Assembly (NCBI GenBank): GCA_963667535.2
Contig: CAXXDU010000002.1
Location: 1,736,001-1,800,000, forward strand
Reading direction: 5' to 3'
Length of the DNA stretch: 64,000 bases
Source: UBA5614 sp963667535
Lineage (GTDB): Bacteria; Cloacimonadota; Cloacimonadia; Cloacimonadales; Cloacimonadaceae
Shown here: one piece after another, positions 54,320 to 64,000 of the stretch
How the letters are laid out: every line of letters begins with the position of its first letter
How positions within the stretch are numbered: the stretch's first letter is position 1
The notes under the pieces: generated by a model
Told to the model about the DNA's origin: nothing
Seen by the model: the letters and a program-made list of their open reading frames with translations, nothing else
Databases searched by the model: none
Program-made: the position numbers and the translations under genes

Positions 54320-56641
54320 TCACTTTGTGATTAATACCATCTTTAGAATTTCTGACACATCAGTGACATAAGTGATTTTCATATCTTCCATTATAGTTGG
54401 GTCTATTTCAGAAATAGATTCCCGATTTTCAGCCGGGACAATTACTGAATGGATACCTGCTCTTTTAGCTGCAAGCAGTTTTTCCTTCAAACCCCCTATG
54501 GGGAGTACTTTTCCTAATAACGTTATCTCTCCGGTCATGGCAATATCGTGTCTGACTTTCTTTTGCATGAATAATGATGCCAAAGATGTCGTAAGTGTCA
54601 CACCTGCAGAAGGACCATCTTTAGGAACTGAGCCTGCAGGGAAATGAACATGAACATCATGTTTCTCAAAATCTTTTGGGTTTATCTTATACTTCAAATG
54701 ATTTGCTTTTAAATAACTTATTGCTATGCGTGCAGATTCTTTCATTACCTCACCTAATAGCCCTGTGAGTATGACAGCTCCTTTACCGGGCATCCGGATT
54801 GATTCACAGAAAAGGATTTCACCGCCATACTGAGTCCAGGCTAAGCCGGTTGCCACACCTATTTCAGCTTTACGGTTTGCCAGTTCCAAACTGAATTTCC
54901 GTGAACCTAAGTAATCCTTTACGTTCTTAGATGTTATCACATACTTGCCTTCATTGCCTGATGCAAAAGCTTTGGCTAGTTTTCTCAATATTGAACCAAT
55001 TCTTCTCTGCAAGTTTCTCACGCCCGCTTCTCTAACGTAATAACGGCAAAGTTCTTCAAAAGCAGATTTTTGGAATCGGATACTTTTACCTTTCAATCCA
55101 TTTGCATCCAATTCTTTAGGTAGCAGAAAGCGTTTTGCGATTTCTATCTTTTCATTTTCAACATAACTGGTAAACTCAATTATCTCCATTCTGTCCCGTA
55201 ATGCGGGTGGAATTGTTTCCAATGAATTTGCGGTAGTTATAAACATCACTTCAGAAAGATCAAACGGTAAGTTTAAGTAATTATCGATGAATGAATTGTT
55301 TTGTTCAGGATCGAGCACTTCCAGTAAAGCAGATGCCGGATCTCCTCTAAAATCTCTGCCCAGTTTGTCAATTTCATCAAGCATAAATACAGGGTTAGCA
55401 GTACCTTGTCTTTTGATCTCCATGATTATCTTACCGGGCATAGCTCCAATATATGTTCTGCGATGACCTCTGATTTCCGCTTCATCATGAATACCACCCA
55501 AGGAAAGCCTGATAAATTTTCTATTCATAGATTTTGCAACAGATTTGCCGATAGAAGTCTTTCCTACTCCGGGGGGACCCACAAAACACAGGATCGGGCC
55601 TTTGAGTCTTCCTTTTAATTTTTTAACAGCGATGTACTCCAGTATGCGTTCTTTAGGCTTTTGCAATCCGAAATGGTCATTAGTAAGTATTTGCTCGATT
55701 TTCTTTAAATCCAGTCTGTCTTTGCTGTATTTTTGCCAGGGTAGATTGACAATCCAATCCAGATAATTTCGAATTACTCCATATTCACTAGCAGCAGGCT
55801 GCATGGATGATAACCTTTCCAATTCTTCAAATGCGACATCTTTCACATATTCAGGAAGCTCATTTTTTTTAATCAGACTATGCCATTTTTGAATCTCTTT
55901 GCTGACTTCGTCCATCTCGCCCAGTTCTTTTCTAATGGCATCCATTTGCTCTCTAAGGTAATATTTTCGCTGGTCTTCACTCATTTCAAGCTGGATATTG
56001 CTTCGCAATTGGTTTTCCAAACGCATTTGCCTGATTAATTCAGCGAGGCAATTATTGAGAATATTAAATCGCTTGGTTAAATCTATTGCTTCAAGGATTG
56101 TCTGTCGGTCTTCTAAAAGAATTTCTGTATTCCCGGCTATGATATCAGCTACTCTTCCGGCTTGTTTGATATTACTCAGACCAGATATCATTTCACGATT
56201 TAACAGGTTGCTCTCTTGGGACATCTTTTCCAATAATTCAATCGCTATCTTTCTGAGAGCCATAATTTCGGGACTATCATCAGGTTTTTCTGATATTGAT
56301 TCCACGTCAACCATCATATAAGGGTCTTTTTGAACCAATTTTTGCAACATGATGCGAGAAGTACCCTGTAATAGAAGGCTTATTGACCCATCCTGATTGC
56401 GCAGCATCCTCAGTATCGTAACTGCGGTTCCGAAAGAATGTAATCCTGAATCTGTATTATGTATTTTCTCTTTATCCAGAAAGAAAGCCATAGATTTATC
56501 ATTTGATAAGGCATAATCTATCACAAGCTTTGATTCTTCATCAGTAACGACCAAAGGCATTAATAAAAAAGGAAACATTACCACATTGTTCATATGTAAA
56601 ACAGGCAATGTTCTGGGTATCCTGTTGTATTGCTCATCCAT
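54320..56641 (-). CDS. lon: ATP-dependent protease Lon
   Basis: 773 residues in the standard LonA order: N-terminal substrate domain (1-200), coiled-coil region, AAA+ module with Walker A GPPGVGKT (355-362) and Walker B VFMLDEIDK, then the protease domain with the Ser678 (KDGPSAGVTL) and Lys721 (LKEKLLAAKRAG) dyad. It removes damaged and short-lived regulatory proteins. GGAGT upstream is the ribosome site. The deacetylase-like gene follows after 22 bp. Confidence 0.97.
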   Translation of the reverse strand: MDEQYNRIPRTLPVLHMNNVVMFPFLLMPLVVTDEESKLVIDYALSNDKSMAFFLDKEKIHNTDSGLHSFGTAVTILRMLRNQDGSISLLLQGTSRIMLQKLVQKDPYMMVDVESISEKPDDSPEIMALRKIAIELLEKMSQESNLLNREMISGLSNIKQAGRVADIIAGNTEILLEDRQTILEAIDLTKRFNILNNCLAELIRQMRLENQLRSNIQLEMSEDQRKYYLREQMDAIRKELGEMDEVSKEIQKWHSLIKKNELPEYVKDVAFEELERLSSMQPAASEYGVIRNYLDWIVNLPWQKYSKDRLDLKKIEQILTNDHFGLQKPKERILEYIAVKKLKGRLKGPILCFVGPPGVGKTSIGKSVAKSMNRKFIRLSLGGIHDEAEIRGHRRTYIGAMPGKIIMEIKRQGTANPVFMLDEIDKLGRDFRGDPASALLEVLDPEQNNSFIDNYLNLPFDLSEVMFITTANSLETIPPALRDRMEIIEFTSYVENEKIEIAKRFLLPKELDANGLKGKSIRFQKSAFEELCRYYVREAGVRNLQRRIGSILRKLAKAFASGNEGKYVITSKNVKDYLGSRKFSLELANRKAEIGVATGLAWTQYGGEILFCESIRMPGKGAVILTGLLGEVMKESARIAISYLKANHLKYKINPKDFEKHDVHVHFPAGSVPKDGPSAGVTLTTSLASLFMQKKVRHDIAMTGEITLLGKVLPIGGLKEKLLAAKRAGIHSVIVPAENRESISEIDPTIMEDMKITYVTDVSEILKMVLITK

Positions 56642-56897
56642 ATATACGACTCCAAACTTCTTTATGCATATTTCTTTACGTTTTTAGTATCTATTCGTCT
56701 AACATATCCTATAGCCTGAAACAAGTATATTTGACAAGGAAAAAAAGGTCTTTTCCCGATTAGACCAATTAAATATCTGCAATTAGCATTAATAAGGCAG
56801 ATGCTTCTCTCTAATAACCGTGACAGAATAATGCCGTAATATATGAGATCTATATTAGTTTTACGCAATTGGAATAAGGTTTGCTCTGTTTAAATAT

Positions 56898-57632
56898 ATG
56901 GAACAAAAAAAAGTAACTGAACTGATAACAATACATTCACATACAAAAGTTGCGGTTATAACCGGTGCAGGGATAAGTGCAGAGTCAGGGATAAAGACTT
57001 TCCGTGATTCTGATGGGCTATGGGAAAATCACAAGATTGAGGATGTAGCCACTCCTGAAGCATTTTCCAGAAATCCGGAACTTGTCTGGGATTTTTACAA
57101 GCAAAGATACATCAGCGCTTCTTCTGCTGAACCTAATCCCGCGCACATTGCACTGGCTGAAATGGAACATAAGCTAAATTCAAATTTTCATCTGATTACC
57201 CAGAATATTGACGGGTTACATATAAAAGCCGGTAATAGAAATGTTATCGAAATGCACGGCAATCTTCAAAAAAGCTTCTGCCCCCATTGTCATAAGAACT
57301 ACCTGATAAGTGATATTGACCTGGAAGCAAAACTGCCATATTGCAACAAATGCGGTAATATTCTCCGTCCCGATATTGTTTGGTTTGGTGAGATACCCTA
57401 TCACCTGGAGAAAATTGAAAAGCTGATTCTGAAATGTAATATATTCATTGTGATCGGCACTAGCGGGTTGGTTTATCCTGCTGCAGGTTTTGTCATGGCA
57501 GCAAAGTATCATGGCGCTATTACAATTGGTATCAATCTGGAAAAGCCGGTTAACATGAAATATTTCGATTATTTCTTTCAGGGCAAATCCGGAGATTTGC
57601 TTCCCGACTTAGTCAAACAATGGCTGCACTAG
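56898..57632 (+). CDS. cobB: Sir2-family NAD-dependent protein deacylase
   Basis: 244 residues, class III/U sirtuin size. NAD-binding GAGISAESGIKTFRDSDGLW (23-42), TQNIDGLH (101-108), catalytic His120 (MHGN), and a zinc knuckle Cys128-X2-Cys131 with Cys149-X2-Cys152. It removes acyl groups from lysines, typically regulating central enzymes such as acetyl-CoA synthetase. No clear ribosome site is visible before the ATG. It is a single gene closed by a terminator. Confidence 0.94.
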   Translation: MEQKKVTELITIHSHTKVAVITGAGISAESGIKTFRDSDGLWENHKIEDVATPEAFSRNPELVWDFYKQRYISASSAEPNPAHIALAEMEHKLNSNFHLITQNIDGLHIKAGNRNVIEMHGNLQKSFCPHCHKNYLISDIDLEAKLPYCNKCGNILRPDIVWFGEIPYHLEKIEKLILKCNIFIVIGTSGLVYPAAGFVMAAKYHGAITIGINLEKPVNMKYFDYFFQGKSGDLLPDLVKQWLH

Positions 57633-57662
57633 ATGAATATTGTAAGGTGATGCTCATACAAA

Positions 57663-57690
57663 AAAAGCGAACCAATTGAGGTTCGCTTTT
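57663..57690. terminator. Bidirectional terminator between sirtuin and TPR lipoprotein genes
   Basis: Perfect 11-bp stem AAAAGCGAACC/GGTTCGCTTTT with a 6-nt loop (57674-57679); A/T runs on both sides serve both convergent genes. Confidence 0.9.
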
Positions 57691-57708
57691 AAAGGGTTGC
57701 GTTGTTAT

Positions 57709-58857
57709 TTATTGTAATGTTTTATAAATGTCACTATACTTTTTTACAAGGTCTTTACGTGCTGTTTTATCAGCGATAAGCATACACATCTGTACAGCTT
57801 CCTTACTGGTAGAATCTTTTTCGTACCAGCGTTCAGCATAGTCCATCAGCCCATCATACATCTCGTAAGTATAAAGTAAATAACACAAAGTCGCCAGATT
57901 TTTGGAAGAATTATCAACACTAACTAATCGTTTCATGTAATCTACTTCAGCAGTTCTATTGTTAAGGTTTCTTGCCAGATCCTTGGCAAAAGCAAGAGCT
58001 TCAAGGTTTTCGGGTTCGAGATTTAGGACTTTATTAACTGCTTCAAGAGATGATTGATAATCCTTTAAGTAGGAATATGAATTTGCCATTAATAAAAGGT
58101 TATTAATATCCAGTGGAGCAACTTTCATTGTTTGCTTAAAATAGACCAAAGCATTAGTATAATCTTTTTTATAATAATACTGAGCTCCCATCATTTTAAT
58201 CATTCCGGCATCATTTGGGTCTTTTTCCAGAACTTTCGCCAGATATAATTCTATCTTGGGTTCATCTTTCTTTTCCTGATAGCAGGCTACCAGCATTTTT
58301 AAAGGCTCAATCTTGGATGGGTCAATTTTATTAGCTGTTTCAAAAGCGAATATAGCTTCATCATATTTAGTGTTATCAAATAAGATTTGTCCGATCTTAA
58401 AAATTCTGACCCATGAACCATCTTTCTTTTTCTGGGCATCACGTTTCATTGAACGTTCATCGTCGTTAAGCTTTTCGAATGAGTTTATTACTGTTAAAAC
58501 AGAATCATACTTACCGTAAGTAATTATATATAGATTGATGGCATTTCTTGCTTTATCCAATCTGGAGTATTCTTTGATTCCATTTTTGTCATCCACTAGC
58601 GGTTCAATTTGAGTAGCATAATAAAAGTTAATATCTGCGGTTCTTTTTAAAGCTGTAATCTGCAATGGGTTATCAGCAAGAACTTTATTATATAAAGTAA
58701 GAGATTTAGCTAAAGAAGCTTCATTATCTTTCTGTGTATAATAAACATTGGCGCTTTTAAGGTTCAGATTTGCTTGAGGTGACAGCTTCTGCCTGGAAGT
58801 TGAGCATGCGGAAAGCACTAATAGAATTGCTAAACCAAACAATAAGACTTTCTTCAT
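57709..58857 (-). CDS. TPR-repeat lipoprotein
   Basis: 382 residues. Signal peptide with lipobox VLSACST (Cys17), then tandem tetratricopeptide repeats across the protein (TKYDEAIFAFETANKIDPSKIEP, KDYTNALVYFKQTMKVAPLDINN, KDYQSSLEAVNKVLNLEPENLEA). Likely an envelope-anchored scaffold; no enzymatic motif. AAAGGAG fixes the start. No operon partner on its strand. Confidence 0.88.
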   Translation of the reverse strand: MKKVLLFGLAILLVLSACSTSRQKLSPQANLNLKSANVYYTQKDNEASLAKSLTLYNKVLADNPLQITALKRTADINFYYATQIEPLVDDKNGIKEYSRLDKARNAINLYIITYGKYDSVLTVINSFEKLNDDERSMKRDAQKKKDGSWVRIFKIGQILFDNTKYDEAIFAFETANKIDPSKIEPLKMLVACYQEKKDEPKIELYLAKVLEKDPNDAGMIKMMGAQYYYKKDYTNALVYFKQTMKVAPLDINNLLLMANSYSYLKDYQSSLEAVNKVLNLEPENLEALAFAKDLARNLNNRTAEVDYMKRLVSVDNSSKNLATLCYLLYTYEMYDGLMDYAERWYEKDSTSKEAVQMCMLIADKTARKDLVKKYSDIYKTLQ

Positions 58858-59092
58858 TTTTAGAATCTCCTTTAAGGGAAAATCATTTCTTTCTTTTACT
58901 CTAAATTTAGTTATTGTATTTAAGTCAAGGAATTTTGTCCTCTGTCCAATGCCGAAAGCATAAAATCAGGGAATTGCAGTGTTTAATTTTCAGGTTATCA
59001 GGCGATGGACAGGAAGCTATTTAAAATAACTTTACAAAATCAGAGTGCGATGAATTCTGTCTTTTTGATGGAAATCTTAATAAGGAAAGAAT

Positions 59093-61816
59093 ATGAAAAG
59101 GTGGCTGCTATTATTGTTAAGCCTGTTACCACTGGTTGTCTTTGCTCAACTGGTTGACATAAATACTGTCAATCTTACAGAGCTGAAAAAACTACCTATA
59201 TCAGAGCAGCAGGCTCAAGATATATATTCTTACAGAGAATATGTAGCTTATTTCAACAGTATCTATGACCTCAGAACCATACCCTCAATTGACCAAAAGA
59301 CATTTCTCAAGCTCAAACCGCTGGTTATGGTATCTCTATATCGTGAAACCGATGATGCAACAATTCGCCGCGAAGAAATCATGAGCATGATTGACCGCTA
59401 TGATTCAAATGAAGGTGCATCAGAAGGTATGGCTGATGTCTGGATGGATTATCTGATGACACCTCAAAATGTCAATACAATGCATTTTGATGATTTGATT
59501 AGCTTGCCCAACGTATCTGCGGTTGATGCTGCAGGAATATTAACACGCAGGGCAGCCGGTGACACAATAGCTGACACCAGAGATTTACGTAATACCCCCG
59601 GGCTTTCTTATTACGGTTATTCAAATTTGCGAAGTTTTGTTTACTATAGAGAACCCCCGGTAAAAAACCGTATGTTTTTTGATGCGCAGGTTCAGTATTT
59701 TACAAGGTACCTGGAAGAAGGACCTTATGATATGCTGAGAGAAGCAATTATCCGTAATACGGGTAATGGCTCAACCGGAGTTATTGTTCCCCATACCAGG
59801 AATCTAAATTATTGGGGTTATTTCCATTTGGATCAGGTAAGCCCTGACGTTATACTGAAAGCCAGAATGCGTTATGGGAATATGCTTAAATCAGGATGGA
59901 TGTACTATTCTTCGAAAGGTGAGACCCCACCCAGTTTTGCACAATCTCAAAATGGTTCAGCTATAGTTAATCTTGAAAACGGTGACAAAATCTGGAAAGA
60001 CTCTAAAATGTATGTAGGCTACGAAAATCCTGAATTTCCTGTTTTAAACAATTCATCATTGAAGGTTTATCTGGGTAATTTCCGTGCTACATATGGTGAA
60101 GGTCTGGTCATGGAAAACACTGACTTCTATACTTCCAGAAAGACAGGATATGGCTTTGGGAAACGCATCATAGGTATTACCCCTGACCTTTCCAGAACTC
60201 AGGAATTTGCCCTCAGGGGTGGAGCAATGGAATATAAGAATCCATGGTTTGGAGCATCATTTTTTGTTTCACACGATAAAAAAGATGCTATAGTCTATAT
60301 GGAAAGAGATTCGGTTGTGACACCATCCGGAACGCAATATTTGGAAACCACACATCCCAAACGTGATGTCAACGGAAAATATGATGTGTTTTCGTATGTT
60401 GCTTCTTCTATTAGGTTTGATAACGATGAACTGAGTCAGGCAGAAACATATTTTAATCATGAATTACCCAGCGGTGACGCCTACAGAACTCCTTACATCA
60501 ATCTTGCACCGCGCACTGATTTCATGGATGAAAAGTTATGGGGTACACATTTACAGGTTACACCATTAGTCGGAACAAAGCTTGGTTTTACTTCATATAC
60601 TGCATTATACGATAATGTCAATTTTAAGACTCCAACCGGGGATGCGTTAAAGCAAATTCTTATCAGAGACGCATACGATGATTTGAAGTTTAAATATAAC
60701 GACAGTGAAATAGGCGCTTTATACGATACCAAAACAAGTACTTATGACAGGGATTTCCGTAGAGTAATGGGATTTGACGGCATGACAGTACTTGGTAATA
60801 CATCATTTCAGGGTGAATATGCAGAGCTTACTGTAAATGGTAAAGACGAAAAGATAGGCGATGACCCCAAAGCTATGATATTTAGTGCTTACACTCAGTA
60901 TGAAAACCTATATTTATTAACTCTTTACCGCAATATCGAACTTGATTTTGATAATCCTTACAGTAACGCCTTTGGCGAACATGCAAGGTTTGATGATACG
61001 ATATTTGACAAGAATATATATGCCCTTACCAATCCATTATTGTCAGATTTATGGCAGACAAGCTCTCAATCACAACCTGAGAAAGGCGTTTACTTTGAAA
61101 CAAGATATAGATTCAGTAATTACTATACGATTGGCCGCAGTTATCTTGATATTTGGGAAAGATTGAGTGACCATAGACGTAGTGCACGTTTCCAAAGTGA
61201 ACTGGAGTTTCGTCCCCTGTTCCAGCTTGGACTGAGACTAAGATATAAGAATCAGATAAACAGAACAGACGATTATGCTGACAGAGCTGTTTCCAAAACA
61301 AACGAATATACTATGTCAGCCAGAACCTTCTTGTCCAATCGTGATTATCTGGAATTTGAATACAGATATAACACAGTATGGGGACCTCCCTACACTTCTC
61401 TTACCAATCCGGCTGATCCAAACCCTGATACCAATGTGAGCAATACCTATGCAGCAGGAATGGTTCTGATGAAAGGTGATTATATCGGTGTTAATTATAC
61501 TCACCATTTCAATGAGAACTTCTATTTCCAGGGCTCATTCATTTATTGGTATGGTCATGGAATTTCACATTGGGATTGGGAAGATATGGAAATAGATTTT
61601 ATGGGCTATAAAGGCTGCAAGAGTTGGATTGCATTGCATAGTCAGATATCCAGGAATCTATACCTGACGCTTAAATATAAAAACAAATCATACATGGATA
61701 AAGAACTCTTTATTCGTAATTACAATCAACCATATCCTACTAACGGAAATAATTATTTTCAACAAGTAGAACATTCAGAAAACACTATCAGATTACAACT
61801 TGATTATCGCTTTTAA
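59093..61816 (+). CDS. Helix-hairpin-helix plus predicted outer-membrane barrel protein
   Basis: 907 residues. A signal peptide (LLLLLSLLPLVVFAQ) is followed by a ComEA-like helix-hairpin-helix unit, VDINTVNLTELKKLP...FNSIYDLRTIPSID (20-75), and a second such unit (NVNTMHFDDLISLPNVSAVDAAGILTRR, about 125-155). The remaining 700 residues are strand-rich with many aromatic girdle residues and end in RLQLDYRF, like an outer-membrane barrel. Proteins with this layout occur in FCB genomes without known function; a DNA-uptake link is only suggested by the HhH units. AAGGAAAG precedes the ATG. The FadL-like gene follows after 10 bp. Confidence 0.8.
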   Translation: MKRWLLLLLSLLPLVVFAQLVDINTVNLTELKKLPISEQQAQDIYSYREYVAYFNSIYDLRTIPSIDQKTFLKLKPLVMVSLYRETDDATIRREEIMSMIDRYDSNEGASEGMADVWMDYLMTPQNVNTMHFDDLISLPNVSAVDAAGILTRRAAGDTIADTRDLRNTPGLSYYGYSNLRSFVYYREPPVKNRMFFDAQVQYFTRYLEEGPYDMLREAIIRNTGNGSTGVIVPHTRNLNYWGYFHLDQVSPDVILKARMRYGNMLKSGWMYYSSKGETPPSFAQSQNGSAIVNLENGDKIWKDSKMYVGYENPEFPVLNNSSLKVYLGNFRATYGEGLVMENTDFYTSRKTGYGFGKRIIGITPDLSRTQEFALRGGAMEYKNPWFGASFFVSHDKKDAIVYMERDSVVTPSGTQYLETTHPKRDVNGKYDVFSYVASSIRFDNDELSQAETYFNHELPSGDAYRTPYINLAPRTDFMDEKLWGTHLQVTPLVGTKLGFTSYTALYDNVNFKTPTGDALKQILIRDAYDDLKFKYNDSEIGALYDTKTSTYDRDFRRVMGFDGMTVLGNTSFQGEYAELTVNGKDEKIGDDPKAMIFSAYTQYENLYLLTLYRNIELDFDNPYSNAFGEHARFDDTIFDKNIYALTNPLLSDLWQTSSQSQPEKGVYFETRYRFSNYYTIGRSYLDIWERLSDHRRSARFQSELEFRPLFQLGLRLRYKNQINRTDDYADRAVSKTNEYTMSARTFLSNRDYLEFEYRYNTVWGPPYTSLTNPADPNPDTNVSNTYAAGMVLMKGDYIGVNYTHHFNENFYFQGSFIYWYGHGISHWDWEDMEIDFMGYKGCKSWIALHSQISRNLYLTLKYKNKSYMDKELFIRNYNQPYPTNGNNYFQQVEHSENTIRLQLDYRF

Positions 61817-61826
61817 GGGAGGAATC

Positions 61827-63305
61827 ATGCAATTAAATAAATCAATCAGACCCCTATATATGACAATCGGATTACTGCTCATTGCTTTCAATTTGTGCGC
61901 CTGGTCAGTATCAGATAATTACCTGGGTAATACAACACAGAATTTTAGCGCCCGCAATCTCGGTATGGGTAATACAGGCGTATTTGATACATTTTCACCA
62001 ATGTCTGTAGCTATCAATCCCGCCAATCTTACAATGATGCGTGGGAAAGTGGGATTAACAGCCAGTGGTTTATTCACCAGAAATGAGGATAATCGCAGTC
62101 TTCCTCTCTATAATAGCTTTGATACTTTTATTGATGATGCTACATACAGCTCAAATATCAATGTGTTTGACGATTATGGTTTTGCCGGATACAGCAAGAT
62201 GAAGTTTAACAGATACATAGCAGGTCTGGGAATTCATTATATGCCTGTCGTTAATTTCAAAGGTACTTATGATGAAGAGATACGGAACAATAATGGTTCC
62301 AATGATGATGGATATCCACCCATCTTAGCTTTAAATAAAATCGACAATACAGGTAGATTAAATGCTCTGGGTTTCTCTTTAGCCGGTGGCATGCAAATCG
62401 GTGATGAAATGGAAGCTCATGTCGGCTTGACCCTCAATATGCTTTCAGGCGAAAGTAATACGGAAAGAAGTATCAAATGGTCTGATTGGTCCATTGAACA
62501 GTCGATGATGTCTACAGCGACACAATTACAAAACTGTTTACCTGATTCCATTTATACTACAAAAGCTGACCTAAGCGGTATGCAGATTAAATTGGGTACG
62601 GACTTGCTGATAAACAGTCATTTTGGTGTTGGTATCGCCTATGCTGCCAAATCTGAATTTGACAGAGATACAGATATCCATTCTGTCTATGGTCCTTTTC
62701 TGGTCAGAAATACTCTGAATGTACTAGTACCAACAACTATCGATTCTACATTTTCAGTAAAAGACAAATACATTTTACCATCCAGATTTAGAATAGGGTT
62801 CAATTACCAACCTCAAAACATCATGAAAACTTACTTCAATGCTGAAGTCGAATACGTAAAATGGACTGATGTTAATAGTTTATTTGACGATAGCTGGGAT
62901 ATTCATGTTGGTGTAGAACATACAGTCATGAATCGTTTCCCTCTTCGTCTGGGATTCCAATCTGCCACGGAATGGCAGGCAATTCCCGATTATGCAAATT
63001 TAACTGCGGATAACAGACCTACTATAAGTGCAAACAAGGTTATTACACCATCGATGAATGCAGGTAGTAGCTTTGAAGTTGCGAAGAATATAGTTATTGA
63101 TATGGGATTGAGCTTTTCTTGGAGAGAATATCAAGCTGTTGATATGTTCAGAGACGGTTATTATAATGATATGCATTATCACACCGGTGGATATATTTTA
63201 TGGCCCAATACTCACATAGCTTTATCAGACCGTGGTTGGGAAAATCCTGACAAAATCAGAGAGTCGTTTACACAATTTTCCACAGGTATTACCTGGACAT
63301 GGTAA
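61827..63305 (+). CDS. FadL/PorV-like outer-membrane transport protein
   Basis: About 492 residues. Signal peptide (YMTIGLLLIAFNLCAWS), then NFSARNLGMGNTGVFDTFSPMSVAINPANLTMM, the typical start of OmpP1/FadL and PorV-related barrels (GMG followed by NPA), and amphipathic strands to an aromatic end (STGITWTW). GGGAGG six nucleotides upstream sets ATG 61827 rather than an earlier non-ATG codon. It probably forms an operon with the preceding barrel gene. Hydrophobic-compound uptake is the usual FadL role; here it is inference. Confidence 0.8.
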   Translation: MQLNKSIRPLYMTIGLLLIAFNLCAWSVSDNYLGNTTQNFSARNLGMGNTGVFDTFSPMSVAINPANLTMMRGKVGLTASGLFTRNEDNRSLPLYNSFDTFIDDATYSSNINVFDDYGFAGYSKMKFNRYIAGLGIHYMPVVNFKGTYDEEIRNNNGSNDDGYPPILALNKIDNTGRLNALGFSLAGGMQIGDEMEAHVGLTLNMLSGESNTERSIKWSDWSIEQSMMSTATQLQNCLPDSIYTTKADLSGMQIKLGTDLLINSHFGVGIAYAAKSEFDRDTDIHSVYGPFLVRNTLNVLVPTTIDSTFSVKDKYILPSRFRIGFNYQPQNIMKTYFNAEVEYVKWTDVNSLFDDSWDIHVGVEHTVMNRFPLRLGFQSATEWQAIPDYANLTADNRPTISANKVITPSMNAGSSFEVAKNIVIDMGLSFSWREYQAVDMFRDGYYNDMHYHTGGYILWPNTHIALSDRGWENPDKIRESFTQFSTGITWTW

Positions 63306-63338
63306 CAAAAGTAATTAGATACAAAATTAGGATTTCTT

Positions 63339-64000
63339 ATGAAAGCTAAAAGCTTAATCATATTTATAGCACTAATCGGGCTAGTCGGTATGCTGTTTAG
63401 TGAAGAAATGAAATTGGATATAATGTTTACAAATGATGTGCATGGTGGCATAGACAGAGCAGCTGCGACTTTCATTAATCCTTCGTTCCCACCTATGTTG
63501 GGTGGTGGCGGTGTAGCAGCGACCATCATAAACCAGATCAGAGCTCTGAGTAAAGATGATGTCAGATCCAGCCTCCTTCTTGATCAGGGGGATTTTTTCC
63601 AGGGACATCCTATCGGCTCGATTACCAAAGGTAAGGCTGTTATTGAATATATGAACGATATCGGTTATACTGCCATGACTTTGGGTAACCACGATTATGA
63701 TTCTGGTCAGACCTCATTGGAAGAAGCTCTTGCTTTGGCAAAATTTCCTGTCATTTCTTGCAATATTACAGACAGGACATCAGGAAACAGTCCTTATTAT
63801 CTTAAGCCATATCTGATAGTAGAAAGGATGGGTCTCAGGATTGCTTTAATAGGCTTCACAACTACTGATACAGAAAAAATGAGTTTTCCTGATAACATTA
63901 AAAATGTCGACTTTACAGATGAGAAAGAAGCATTGAACAAATGGGTACCGTATGTAAGAGAGCATGAAAAGGCTGACCTGGTTATTGTTATGGGTCACGC
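63339..64000 (+). CDS. 5'-nucleotidase/metallophosphatase (3' end beyond window)
   Basis: The first 220 residues are visible. A signal peptide (SLIIFIALIGLVGMLFS) precedes a calcineurin-like metallophosphoesterase domain: Asp33-X-His35 (FTNDVHGG), Asp85 (LDQGDFFQG), GNHD (116-119) and, at the edge, VMGHA. This pattern matches the UshA/5'-nucleotidase and cyclic-nucleotide phosphodiesterase group, secreted enzymes that release phosphate from nucleotides. The C-terminal substrate domain is outside the window. It starts 33 bp after the FadL-like gene. Confidence 0.88.
   Translation, partial: MKAKSLIIFIALIGLVGMLFSEEMKLDIMFTNDVHGGIDRAAATFINPSFPPMLGGGGVAATIINQIRALSKDDVRSSLLLDQGDFFQGHPIGSITKGKAVIEYMNDIGYTAMTLGNHDYDSGQTSLEEALALAKFPVISCNITDRTSGNSPYYLKPYLIVERMGLRIALIGFTTTDTEKMSFPDNIKNVDFTDEKEALNKWVPYVREHEKADLVIVMGH

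Noticed and set aside
56662..56868. 68-codon minus frame upstream of lon
   Set aside because: It lies in the divergent promoter region between lon and the sirtuin gene and has no recognisable features.

Overview
The window reads as a contiguous piece of a Gram-negative bacterial chromosome with AT-leaning composition and dense, mostly short-spaced genes. Several traits point to the FCB group, with Candidatus Cloacimonadota as the best guess: an LpxC-FabZ fusion, PorV/PorQ-like and FadL-like outer-membrane barrels, secreted proteins ending in FlgD-like/T9SS-type sorting domains, a DUF4175 protein, and a split glycine decarboxylase P protein. This assignment is inference; there is no rRNA or tRNA in the window.

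1-2.0 kb: two-component genes on the minus strand (a cut-off response regulator and a PAS histidine kinase) sharing an identical 17-nt promoter-region motif. 2-11.8 kb: mostly plus-strand housekeeping genes: Ppx/GppA phosphatase, ornithine carbamoyltransferase, EIIA (PtsN-like) overlapping a PorV-like barrel, glycyl-tRNA synthetase beta, aspartate aminotransferase, a PfkB kinase and purM. 11.9-15.4 kb: a five-PAS hybrid histidine kinase with two receivers. 15.4-16.3 kb: a gene-poor stretch holding a strong inverted repeat built on 11-bp units. 16.3-25.4 kb: DUF4175 and TPR proteins, guaB, xerD (apparently starting at ATT), and an NMT1/THI5-type ABC binding protein with its ATPase but no permease. 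25.4-28.4 kb: a small EamA transporter, uvrB and a secreted hypothetical on the minus strand. 28.5-32.7 kb: a small conserved hypothetical and ndk, a large secreted protein, then a second, diverged copy of the ndk 3' end together with its terminator.

32.7-42 kb is the accessory-looking part: an outer-membrane protein with acidic Ca-binding-like repeats, then a nearly 2000-residue NTPase in which about eight membrane helices lie between Walker A and Walker B (KAP-like design), then 1.7 kb of non-coding DNA packed with inverted repeats and a minus-strand structured RNA candidate carrying the RNase P-like motif GGAAAGTCCGGGC. 42-48.8 kb: gcvPA-gcvPB, then the skp-lpxD-lpxC/fabZ-lpxA lipid A operon. 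48.8-56.6 kb, minus strand: a membrane hybrid histidine kinase, PlsC acyltransferase, a polysaccharide-deacetylase-like protein and Lon. 56.9-64 kb: a sirtuin, a TPR lipoprotein, a helix-hairpin-helix outer-membrane protein, a FadL-like barrel and the start of a 5'-nucleotidase-type metallophosphatase.

The most unusual items are the giant membrane NTPase with the RNA/repeat block upstream of it, the ndk tail duplication bracketing a secreted-protein gene, and the non-canonical start of xerD.
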